Below are positions 52,142-60,494 of a stretch of 64,000 nt of DNA, piece after piece. Source of the DNA: Nocardioides alpinus (GTDB taxonomy: Bacteria; Actinomycetota; Actinomycetes; Propionibacteriales; Nocardioidaceae); contig NZ_FOKC01000013.1 of the NCBI RefSeq assembly GCF_900112035.1, forward strand, positions 1-64,000, written 5' to 3'. The notes beneath the pieces are model-generated. The model saw only the letters and a list, made by a program, of their open reading frames with translations. It ran no database searches and was not told the DNA's origin. Position 1 is the stretch's first letter; every line of letters begins with the position of its first letter. The position numbers and the translations under genes were made by a program.

Positions 52142-52579
52142 ATGCCCTCTGTCACCCGCACCTTCACCACGACCGCCCTGCCCGACGTGGCGTACGCCTA
52201 CCTCGCCGACTTCACCAACGCCGAGGAGTGGGACCCGGGCACCCAGACGTGCGAGCGGACGAGTGGCGACGGTGGCGTCGGGACGTCCTATCGCAACGTG
52301 TCGAAGTTCCTCGGTCGCACGACCGAGATCATCTACACGACGGCCGAGCTCGCCCCGCCGACCCGCGTGCACCTGCGCGGCACCAACGAGCAGTTCGAGG
52401 GCCACGACATCTTCGAGATCCGGGCTGCCGGCCGTGGCTCGGAGGTCACCTACCGGGCCGACATGACCTTCTCGGGCCTGGCCAGGCTGGCCTCGCCCCT
52501 CGTGTCGGCGTACCTCCCGTTCCTCGCCAAGAAGACCGTCGACGAGCTGCGTTCGAGCCTGGACCGCCAGCGCGGCTGA
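52142..52579 (+). CDS. SRPBCC-family (START-like) protein
   Basis: 145 residues with the helix-grip pattern: TALPDVAYAYLADFTNAEEW at the N-terminus, SYRNVSKFLGR, and a C-terminal helix (SAYLPFLAKKTVDELRSSLD). The family binds hydrophobic ligands; no specific function is evident. It diverges from the TetR operator region, which it may share. Confidence 0.78.
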   Translation: MPSVTRTFTTTALPDVAYAYLADFTNAEEWDPGTQTCERTSGDGGVGTSYRNVSKFLGRTTEIIYTTAELAPPTRVHLRGTNEQFEGHDIFEIRAAGRGSEVTYRADMTFSGLARLASPLVSAYLPFLAKKTVDELRSSLDRQRG

Positions 52580-52580
52580 T

Positions 52581-53054
52581 CTACCGCCGCGCCACGCGGG
52601 CGGGCAGGACCACCAGCAGACCGGCGAGGACCGCGACGGCACCCGCCGCTGACCACGAGGCGGCGGCACGGTCGTAGACGACGTCCACGACCAGGAACAC
52701 GATCCCGCCGAGGAGCACCGCGATCATCCCCAGCGCGGCAACGGTCAGCCGGTGCCCGGCGGAGACGAGCTCCTCCTTGACGCCGGCCCGGAAGACCCGA
52801 CGGTGGATGGCCACAGGCGCCAGGGTCACGCCGACGGTCGCGAAGGCGAGCGCCAGCAGCCCGACGTACCAGCCGCGCTGGAAGGCGTCGAGGTCGGTGA
52901 ACCGCGACTGGAACGGCAGCGTGGCGAGGAACCCGGCCAGCAGCTGGACTCCCGTCTGACTGACCCGGAGCTCCTGGAGCAGGTCGTTCCAGTTGCGGTC
53001 GGCCCGCTCGTCAGGCGTCTCGTCGCGATCGTCCACGGCCATCCTCCGCACCAT
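52581..53054 (-). CDS. DUF6328-family membrane protein
   Basis: About 157 residues. A soluble acidic start with WNDLLQELRVSQTGVQLLAGF leads to LPFQSRF and four hydrophobic segments. This is the layout of DUF6328 proteins, sometimes labelled sodium:proton antiporter. Start codons at 53063 (GTG), 53054 or 53042 are all possible. It converges with the SRPBCC gene, 1 nt apart. Confidence 0.72.
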   Translation of the reverse strand: MVRRMAVDDRDETPDERADRNWNDLLQELRVSQTGVQLLAGFLATLPFQSRFTDLDAFQRGWYVGLLALAFATVGVTLAPVAIHRRVFRAGVKEELVSAGHRLTVAALGMIAVLLGGIVFLVVDVVYDRAAASWSAAGAVAVLAGLLVVLPARVARR

Positions 53055-53193
53055 CGTCCGCACGCTACTCAGCCACGCCCGTGGGCCCACCTCCCGACGG
53101 GTGTGCAGGCACCCACGCCGCGGGGGCGAGGCCGCCGATGTCGAGGGACGAGCCGATCGAGGCCCTGCGCCACCACTGACGCCGTTGGGCGCG

Positions 53194-54042
53194 TCAGCGC
53201 GGCTGATCGAGGCGGGCCAGGGCCCGCAACCACATGCGGTCGGCATCGGCCGCCGAGGTGTCGGGCAGCCGGGACTGCTCGTCCAGGAGTCGTACGACGT
53301 GCGGGGGCGGCGTCGCGCCGGCGGCCCGGGCCACGTCGACCAGGACCTTGGCGGCGGCGACCACGACCGGGCGGTGGGTGCTGATCACCGACTCGAAGAC
53401 CGCGTCCTCGCCGGGACGCGACGGCACCTCCCAGGCCGAGACGACCGCGGCGCGGGCCGTGCTGATGCTCACGACGGTCCACTCGCGGCGCATCGGGGAC
53501 CCTTCCGGGAGCTGGCACCGGGCCGGGTTGGCCGAGACGTCCGCCGGCAGGGCGTCGTCGAAGTCGGCCACCACGGCGGCCCACGACGACGTACGTGCGA
53601 GCTCGTCCCAGCGGTGGCGGGAGCCGGTATAGCGGTGCCCCTCCTGGAAGGTGCCGATCACGACCGGGCGCTCCGCCCGCGCCATGGACTCGTCCTCGAC
53701 GGCGTGCGAGACCGCCACGAGCGCCCGCCGGCCGAGCCGCTGGACGGCCAGGTGCGGGAAGTCGCGCGCCAGCGCGGCGTGCACCGACTCGCTGGGTTCG
53801 TGCTGCTGGCGCTCACGCACCGCGTCGATCGCCATCTGCAGGGGCAGCCCCGTGGCGCGGACCTCCAGCACCTGCCGGACGAGGTCGACGTCGGCATCGG
53901 TGAAGCGACGGTGACCGGTGTCGGACCGCATGCCCGCGGGGAAGCCGAAGCGGGTGTCCCACGTGCGGAGGACGCCCGGCGTCACGCCGGTGCGCGAGGC
54001 GAGGACGCCGATGCTGAAGCCCGTGGTCGCTCCGCTCGTCAT
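53194..54042 (-). CDS. MerR-family regulator with DICT sensory domain
   Basis: 282 residues. The MerR HTH is FSIGVLASRTGVTPGVLRTW with the wing FPAGMRSDTGHRRF. The C-terminal ~170 residues (ALVAVSHAVEDESMARAERP, GTFQEGHRYTGSRHRWDELA) match the DICT sensory domain found with light- and redox-type regulators. A palindrome lies 80-100 bp upstream in the divergent region. Confidence 0.8.
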   Translation of the reverse strand: MTSGATTGFSIGVLASRTGVTPGVLRTWDTRFGFPAGMRSDTGHRRFTDADVDLVRQVLEVRATGLPLQMAIDAVRERQQHEPSESVHAALARDFPHLAVQRLGRRALVAVSHAVEDESMARAERPVVIGTFQEGHRYTGSRHRWDELARTSSWAAVVADFDDALPADVSANPARCQLPEGSPMRREWTVVSISTARAAVVSAWEVPSRPGEDAVFESVISTHRPVVVAAAKVLVDVARAAGATPPPHVVRLLDEQSRLPDTSAADADRMWLRALARLDQPR

Positions 54043-54119
54043 GTCGCCACCCCCTCCGGAACTGCGCAGCCGGGGGGATTGGCCGCCCGGAGATGTTGCC
54101 TGTCGGAAATACTGCCCTG

Positions 54120-54145
54120 TCCACAGGTCTTGCACAACCTGTGGA
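54120..54145. promoter_or_regulatory. Putative MerR-DICT operator
   Basis: TCCACAGGT-CTTGCACA-ACCTGTGGA is a perfect 9-bp inverted repeat in the divergent region between the merR gene and the small membrane-protein gene. The inner TTGCACAA resembles the TTGTACA-type core of related regulators. Confidence 0.6.
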
Positions 54146-54207
54146 GATAACTTATACATGATTGTAGAGATCTGCTTCCGGATCCCCCGACTCACCAGGA
54201 GGCCCTC

Positions 54208-54393
54208 ATGGGCACAGTCATCCTCATCAGCACGGTGGCGATCCTCGTCGCGGTCGTGGGGTGCTTCTTCATCTGGAGGCTCGACGCCGCGCGCGCCGAG
54301 GAGGTCGACCACCCCACCCCCCAGATCGTCCCCCCGCGGCACGCGCTCGGCGCCGAGCAGCGCTCGACGCAGCCCCGCTCGATCGACTCCTGA
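54208..54393 (+). CDS. Small single-span membrane protein
   Basis: 61 residues with one N-terminal membrane helix (VILISTVAILVAVVGCFFIW) and a hydrophilic tail rich in Pro and Ser. CCAGGAGG lies 10 nt before the ATG. It diverges from the MerR-DICT gene across its operator and may be the regulator's target. The function is unknown. Confidence 0.6.
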   Translation: MGTVILISTVAILVAVVGCFFIWRLDAARAEEVDHPTPQIVPPRHALGAEQRSTQPRSIDS

Positions 54394-54541
54394 TCTCGCG
54401 TCCCGTCGGCATCCCCGGCCGGCGGGGCGCGTCCCACCCTGACGGGTGTCGTTCCGTGCCCACCTGCGTGGCAGGTTCGAGGTGGACCATCCCGGTCCCG
54501 CACCGCACCTCGCAAGCCCCACCGATATTCGGAGGAACGAC

Positions 54542-54715
54542 ATGGGTCTCGACGACAAGATCAGCAACAAGGGCGAAGAGCTCAAGGGCAAGGCCAAGGA
54601 AACCACCGGCAAGGCGACCGACGACGAGCAGCTCGAGGCCGAGGGCAAGGGCGACCAGGCCGGCGCCAACCTCAAGCAGGCCGGCGAGAAGGTCAAGGAC
54701 GTCTTCAAGGGCTGA
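54542..54715 (+). CDS. CsbD-family stress protein
   Basis: 57 residues, MGLDDKISNKGEELKGKAKE ... AGEKVKDVFKG, the standard CsbD hydrophilic helical repeat. GGAGGAACGAC precedes the ATG. Family members are induced in general stress in many bacteria. The 3' end overlaps the converging lipoprotein gene by 11 nt. Confidence 0.88.
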   Translation: MGLDDKISNKGEELKGKAKETTGKATDDEQLEAEGKGDQAGANLKQAGEKVKDVFKG

Positions 54716-55879
54716 CCCGCTCTCCCACCCAGACGTGCCCTCCGTCGCCCGCATCGGCGACGAGCAGCAGGTCATCGCCGGCGACCGCCATCAGTGTGTG
54801 GTCGCCGGCGGTCTGCGGTTCGAGGGGTACGACGACCCGCTGCCAGTCGCGACCGTCATCGGTCTGCCAGAGCTCGTAGCGGCTGCCGGTGCTGATCGTG
54901 GCCAGCACGCCGGCCGGCGTCGGCGCGAGCGAGGCGACGTACGGCGCTCCGCGCCACTCCTCAGCGATGGCGCCGAAGGACACTGACCCGCCCCAGCCGT
55001 CGTCGTCGCGCACCCACGCGGCGAAGCCGTCCCGCTCCGGCCCACGGCCAGCAGCCGCCCGTCGTCGAGCGGTGTCACGCGGTGCACGTCCTGGATGCCG
55101 TCGGCGGCCGGCATCTCCTCGGGCGTCCACGTCAGGCCGTCCGGCGAGGTCCACGCGAGCGGGTCGGGGTCGAGGTGCCGCCCGGTGCGGGCGCCGGACC
55201 CGACCACCACCCACTCCTCGCCCGACCATCCCGCGCCCTGGGCGAGGGACTCGAGGTCGCCGTCGTCGGTCAGCCCCGACTCGGCCTCGACGCGGGTGAA
55301 CGCGCGCGGGTCGTCGGTGAACCAGACCCCGGGGCCGGAGGTGCGGTTGCCGGTGATCAGCCACCCGGTCGGGCTCCCGGCGATCGGTCCGACGTTGGTC
55401 GCGCTCACGCCGCCGTACTGGGTGAAGAGGGCCGGCACGTCCACCAACGCCTGGCCGTCCGTCCGGAAGGTCGTCACCCGCGGGTTGCCGTGCGCGCCGC
55501 CGGAGCGGGCGCCGACCGCGGCGATCCGGCCGCGCGAGCAGGCGACCGAGTTGAGGATCGCCCGACGACCCCAGTAGGTGCGGGTCTCGACGGGGACGGA
55601 CGTCCAGGTCTCCCGGTCCCGCGAGAACCACGCCGCCGGGCGGGTGTCGCGGGTCTCGGACGGTCGGTCGAGGAAGACCGCGCCCACGACCCACCAGCCG
55701 TCGCCGCACCCGACCGCGTCCCGCACGACGGTGCGACCCGGTGCGCCGTCGGGGGCGGGGAGGGCCTGCTCGACCCACTCGATGGTGAACGGCTCGGGCT
55801 CCGGACCACTGCACGCGAGCGCGAAGGTCGCGACGGTGGCCAGCACGAGGACCGCTCGCCCCCTCCGTACGCCGGCCAC
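54705..55879 (-). pseudogene. Lipoprotein with propeller-like repeats, frameshifted
   Basis: From GTG 55879 a lipoprotein signal (LATVATFALACSG) and repeats such as DGWWVVGAVFLD, AILNSVACSRGRIAAVG and WSGEEWVVVGSG run to about 55044. Translation then leaves frame. The other frame continues with GPERDGFAAWVRDDDGWGG and ends AGDGGHVWVGERVSP at 54705. One extra G in the run read as CCC at 55041-55043 would restore a ~390-residue sialidase/propeller-like secreted protein. It may be a recent pseudogene or a sequencing error. Confidence 0.75.
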
Positions 55880-56070
55880 GCACCGATCCTCGCCGACCCG
55901 GGCCGTCCGGGCCAGCGCACCCACCACCCCCGGCCGGCGGCGCCGTCCCCCATTGGGGGTAACCCGGGATCGCCAACACCCGGGGGCTGCGACCCGGACC
56001 ACACACTCGACGCACTCGGAACCGGGCCGCGACGAGCGGCGCGGCCACATTCGGTCGAGGGGCGAGGTCC

Positions 56071-59000
56071 ATGGTCAGCTCAGCACGTCACGCCGCCAGA
56101 TGGGTCCTCCTCGCGCTCCTCGTCCCTCTCCTGCCCACGGCGGCGCTGGTCGCAGGGAGCCCACCGTCACAGGCAGCGCCGGCCGGCTTCGCGATCGAGA
56201 ACCTTCCCTTCACCGGGCTCGACCAGCCGTCCAACGTGGAGTTCGCCACCACGGGCCAGGTCTTCGTGGCCGAGCGCCGCGGCGTCGTCAAGGTCTTCGA
56301 CAACCTCAACGACGCGAGCAGCCGCCAGGTCGCGGACCTGCGGCTGCGGGTCTACAACAACGGCGACCGCGGCCTGCTCGGCATGGTGCTCGACCCGGCG
56401 TACCCCACCCGTCCCTACCTCTGGGCGCTCTACACGAAGGACGCCGAACCCGGCGGCACGGTGCCGAAGTACGGCACCGCCACGTCCGACACCGACCCGT
56501 GCCCCACCGACGGCGGCGCCAACGACTGCCGGGTGTCGGCCGAGCTGACGCGCCTCACGCTCGACCCGGCCACCGGCACGTGGACCGGACAGGAGGCGGT
56601 GCTCCTCGGCGGCGGGTGGTGCCAGCAGTACGGCAGCCACACCATCGGCACAGTGGAGTTCGGCACCGACGGCTACCTCTACGTCGGCTCCGGTGACGCT
56701 GCCAGCTACAACCAGGTCGACACCGGCAACCTCGGCTCGCAGCGCTGCGCGGACGTGACCGGCTGGGGCGGCGCACTCCGCTCGCAGTCGCCCCGGCAGC
56801 CAGCGGGAACGGCGGTCGTGCCGCACGGCTCGATCCTGCGCATCGACCCCGACACCGGCGCTCCGGCACCGGGCAACCCGTTCATCTCCGACCCCGACCC
56901 GATGCGCAAGCGCGTCGTCGCCTACGGGATGCGCAACCCGTTCCGGTTCGCCGCGCGGCCCGGCACCTCGGAGATCTGGGTCGGCGACGTCGGCTGGACC
57001 CGTTTCGAGGAGCTCAACAGGATCACCGTGGACGGGACGGCGGAGAACTTCGGCTGGCCCTGCTACGAGGGCACGGGGCGCCAGCCCGGCTACGACGGCG
57101 CGGACGCCCCTGCGTGCGAGACGCTCTACTCCCAGGGCGCCGGCGCGGTGACGGCGCCGTCCCTCGCCTACGCCCACGGAACCCCGCTCGGCACCGGGTG
57201 CACGAGCGGCGGCTCGTCGGTCTCCGCCGTCGCGTTCGGCAGCCAGTCGCTGGCCTACCCGGCGTCCTACCGCGACGGTGTCTTCTTCGCCGACTACTCG
57301 CGGCGGTGCGTGTGGTTCGCCCAGCTCAGCGGTGGCGACGTGGTCGGCGGCAGCACGACCGTCTTCGACAGCACGATGTACGCCGCCGAGCTCGAGGCAG
57401 GACCCGGCGGCGACCTGTACGCCGTCGACATCGCCACCGGCCAGGTCAAGCGCATCCGCTACAACGCCGGCGGGAACACGCCGCCGATCGCCGTGGCCGA
57501 GGCCGACCCGACGAGCGGTCAGACGCCCCTGGCGGTGCAGTTCGACGGCAGCGGCTCGGCCGACCCCGACGCCGGCAGCAGCATCTCGTACGCCTGGGAC
57601 CTCGACGGCGACGGCGCCTTCGACGACTCGACGGCCGTCAACCCGTCCTGGACCTACACCACCGGCGGCACCGTCACCGCCCAGCTCCGGGTGACCGACA
57701 ACCTGGGCGCCACCGATGTCGACACGGTCACCGTCACCGCGGGCAACGACGCCCCCACCGTTGTCATCAACTCGCCGGCCGCGACGACCCCCTGGCGGGT
57801 CGGCGACCCGGTGAGCTTCACCGTCGCGGCCAGCGACACCGACGACGGCGCCCTTCCCGCGTCCGCGCTGAGCACGCAGCTGGTCGTGAAGCACTGCCCC
57901 AACGGCAGCGAGTGCCACGAGCACACCCAGGCCCGCTTCGACGCCACTGCGTCCGGCTCCTTCATCGGCCCCGACCACGAGTACCCCGCGTGGCTGGAGC
58001 TCCAGACGACGGCCACCGACTCCGACGGCCTCGTCGGCACGGCGACGCTGCGGCTCGACCCGGCCGTGGTCAACCTGACCGTCCAGACCGTCCCTGCCGG
58101 GCTCCGGGCCACCGTCGGCTCCGATGCCCGGACCACGCCCTTCACCGTCCCGGTGATCCAGCGTTCGGTCAACACGATCTCCGTGGAGTCGCCGCAGACC
58201 CAGGGTGGGACCTACGAGTTCGCGTCGTGGTCGGACGGCGGCAGCCGCTCCCACACGATCACCGCCAGCACCTCCGCGACGTACACCGCGTCGTTCACGG
58301 AGACCGCCACACCTCCGAGCCTGCCCGGCCTGGTGGGCGCGTGGAGCTTCGGCGACGGCACCGGCACGACCGCGCGGGACTCCTCGCCGACCGGTGCGAC
58401 GGGCACCCTGGAGGGCGGCCCGACCTGGGTGGCCAACGGCCGGCGCGGTGGCGCCCTGTCGTTCGACGGAGTCGACGACCGGGTCACGGTCCCCGACCGC
58501 AACGCCTTCGACCTGACCACCGGCTTCTCGCTGACCGCGTGGGCGCGGCCCAGTGCGGCGCGCACGTGGGACCAGGTGATCCTCAAGGAGCAGCCCAACG
58601 GCCTGGCCTACGCGTTGTACGCCAGCGGAGCGGTCGCCGGTCGGCCCAACGGCTCGCTGTCGGTGGGTGGGACGGACCGCTACCTCGACGGCCCCAGCTC
58701 CCTGCCGCTCAACGCCTGGTCGCACCTGGCGCTCACCTACGACGGCGCCACCATGCGGCTCTTCGTCGACGGCGCCCAGGTCGCCTCGCGAGCACAGACC
58801 GGCGCCGTCGCCACGAGCACCGGGGCCCTGCGGATCGGTGGCAACGCGATCTGGGGCGAGTGGTTCGCCGGCTTCTTGGACGAGGTGCGCATCTACGACC
58901 GCGCGCTGACCGCGGCCCAGGTGGTCACCGACTCGACGGCGGACGCCGGTGGCGGGGACACCGTGCCACCGACGGCACCCACGGGGCTCCAGGCAACCGG

Positions 59001-60450
59001 CGGGACCGACACCGCGTCGCTCACGTGGAACGCCTCGACCGACAACGTCGCCACACCCACCTATGAGGTGCACCGCAGCGGGGTGGACGGCTTCAGCCCG
59101 TCGCCCTCCACGCGCATCGCGACCGGTGTCACCGCGACGACGTACGTGGACAGCGCCGTGTCGCCCGGCACGCACTACTACCGCGTGCTGGCCTCCGACG
59201 GCACCAACACGAGTGCCCCCTCGGGTCAGGCGCAGGCGATCGTCGTCGGCGACACCGCGGCGCCGACCGTGCCGACCGGCGTGGTCGCCCAGGTGTCCGG
59301 CAGCACGGCCACGGTCACGTGGTCCGCGTCGACCGACAACCGGGGGGTGACGGCCTACCAGGTGCAGCGCAGCGGCGGCGCCGGCGGACCTGTGACCTTC
59401 TCCGTCACCGCGCCGACCACCACGCTGGTGGACGCGGGCCTGCCGGGTGGCAGCTATTCCTACGAGGTGCGCGCCCGGGACGCTGCAGCCAACTGGTCCG
59501 GGTGGTCGGTCCCGGCCCCCGCGCAGGTGGTCGTCGACCAGGCTCCGCCCACGGTCGCCGTGACTGCGCCGACCGCCGGCGCCACCGTCTCCGGGCAGGT
59601 GCCCCTGTCGGCCACCGCCAGTGATGACGTGGCGGTCGTCGGGGTGCAGTTCCGTGTCGACGGCGTCGCCGTGGGCAGCGAGGACACCAGTGCGCCCTAC
59701 ACCGCGACGTGGGCCTCCACCACTGCCGGGAACGGCCAGCACCAGGTGACCGCCGTCGCCCGGGACGCCTCCGGGCGCACCACGACCTCGGCCGCGGTCG
59801 CGGTCACCGTCGCGAACGCCGGTGTCGCGGGACTTGTCGGCGGCTGGTCCTTCGACGACGGCAGCGGCGGCACGGCTGCCGACAGCTCCGGACGCGGCAA
59901 CACGGGGACCCTGTCCGGCCCCGCGTGGACGACGGACGGCAGGTACGGCGGAGCGCTCGTCTTCGACGGCACCAACGACATGGTCAGCGTCGCCGACTCC
60001 GCGAGCCTCGACCTCACGACCGGCATGACGCTGTCGGCGTGGGTGCGGCCCACGACGTTGGGCTCGTGGCGCCAGGTGCTCCTGAAGGAGCGCCCGCAAG
60101 GACTGACGTACGCCCTCTACGCCACGGGCAACGCCAGCGGCCGGCCGAACGCGACGCTCGCCATCGGCAACACCGACCGGGAGGTCAACGCCCCCTCGGC
60201 GCTCGCTGCGAACGTGTGGACGCACCTGGCCGCGACGTACGACGGCGCGGTGGCGCGGCTCTACGTCAACGGCACGCAGGTGGCCACGCGCAACCAGGCG
60301 GGGACGCTCGTGACCAGCACCGGCGCGCTGCGCATCGGCGGCAACGCGGTCTGGGGCGAGTGGTTCGCCGGGACCATCGACGACGTGCGGGTCTACGGCC
60401 GGGCCCTGACGGCCGCGGAGGTCCAGACGGTGCGCGGCAGCGGGCTCTGA
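56071..60450 (+). CDS. Secreted GSDH-type sugar dehydrogenase with PKD, LamG and FN3 domains
   Basis: 1459 residues. A signal peptide (VLLALLVPLLPTAALVAG) is followed by a glucose/sorbosone-dehydrogenase (PQQ-type) beta-propeller, residues ~40-465 (PSNVEFATTGQVFVAERRG; GDRGLLGMVLDPAYP; YGMRNPFRFAARP). Then come a PKD domain (~470-560), an Ig-like region, LamG/concanavalin domain 1 (~750-960), two FN3 domains (~965-1150), a further Ig-like segment and LamG domain 2 (~1255-1455). The LamG copies are close to each other (RIGGNA(I/V)WGEWFAG in both). It probably binds and oxidises polysaccharides outside the cell. Confidence 0.85.
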   Translation: MVSSARHAARWVLLALLVPLLPTAALVAGSPPSQAAPAGFAIENLPFTGLDQPSNVEFATTGQVFVAERRGVVKVFDNLNDASSRQVADLRLRVYNNGDRGLLGMVLDPAYPTRPYLWALYTKDAEPGGTVPKYGTATSDTDPCPTDGGANDCRVSAELTRLTLDPATGTWTGQEAVLLGGGWCQQYGSHTIGTVEFGTDGYLYVGSGDAASYNQVDTGNLGSQRCADVTGWGGALRSQSPRQPAGTAVVPHGSILRIDPDTGAPAPGNPFISDPDPMRKRVVAYGMRNPFRFAARPGTSEIWVGDVGWTRFEELNRITVDGTAENFGWPCYEGTGRQPGYDGADAPACETLYSQGAGAVTAPSLAYAHGTPLGTGCTSGGSSVSAVAFGSQSLAYPASYRDGVFFADYSRRCVWFAQLSGGDVVGGSTTVFDSTMYAAELEAGPGGDLYAVDIATGQVKRIRYNAGGNTPPIAVAEADPTSGQTPLAVQFDGSGSADPDAGSSISYAWDLDGDGAFDDSTAVNPSWTYTTGGTVTAQLRVTDNLGATDVDTVTVTAGNDAPTVVINSPAATTPWRVGDPVSFTVAASDTDDGALPASALSTQLVVKHCPNGSECHEHTQARFDATASGSFIGPDHEYPAWLELQTTATDSDGLVGTATLRLDPAVVNLTVQTVPAGLRATVGSDARTTPFTVPVIQRSVNTISVESPQTQGGTYEFASWSDGGSRSHTITASTSATYTASFTETATPPSLPGLVGAWSFGDGTGTTARDSSPTGATGTLEGGPTWVANGRRGGALSFDGVDDRVTVPDRNAFDLTTGFSLTAWARPSAARTWDQVILKEQPNGLAYALYASGAVAGRPNGSLSVGGTDRYLDGPSSLPLNAWSHLALTYDGATMRLFVDGAQVASRAQTGAVATSTGALRIGGNAIWGEWFAGFLDEVRIYDRALTAAQVVTDSTADAGGGDTVPPTAPTGLQATGGTDTASLTWNASTDNVATPTYEVHRSGVDGFSPSPSTRIATGVTATTYVDSAVSPGTHYYRVLASDGTNTSAPSGQAQAIVVGDTAAPTVPTGVVAQVSGSTATVTWSASTDNRGVTAYQVQRSGGAGGPVTFSVTAPTTTLVDAGLPGGSYSYEVRARDAAANWSGWSVPAPAQVVVDQAPPTVAVTAPTAGATVSGQVPLSATASDDVAVVGVQFRVDGVAVGSEDTSAPYTATWASTTAGNGQHQVTAVARDASGRTTTSAAVAVTVANAGVAGLVGGWSFDDGSGGTAADSSGRGNTGTLSGPAWTTDGRYGGALVFDGTNDMVSVADSASLDLTTGMTLSAWVRPTTLGSWRQVLLKERPQGLTYALYATGNASGRPNATLAIGNTDREVNAPSALAANVWTHLAATYDGAVARLYVNGTQVATRNQAGTLVTSTGALRIGGNAVWGEWFAGTIDDVRVYGRALTAAEVQTVRGSGL

Positions 60451-60494
60451 CGCGACCGCGACCGGTGTCGGCACCGGCTCGTAGGGTGCTGCCC

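Noticed and set aside
56167-60474. 1435-codon minus-strand frame opposite the GSDH gene
   Set aside because: It is Arg/Gly/Val-rich and motif-free, the complement of a well-supported multidomain protein.
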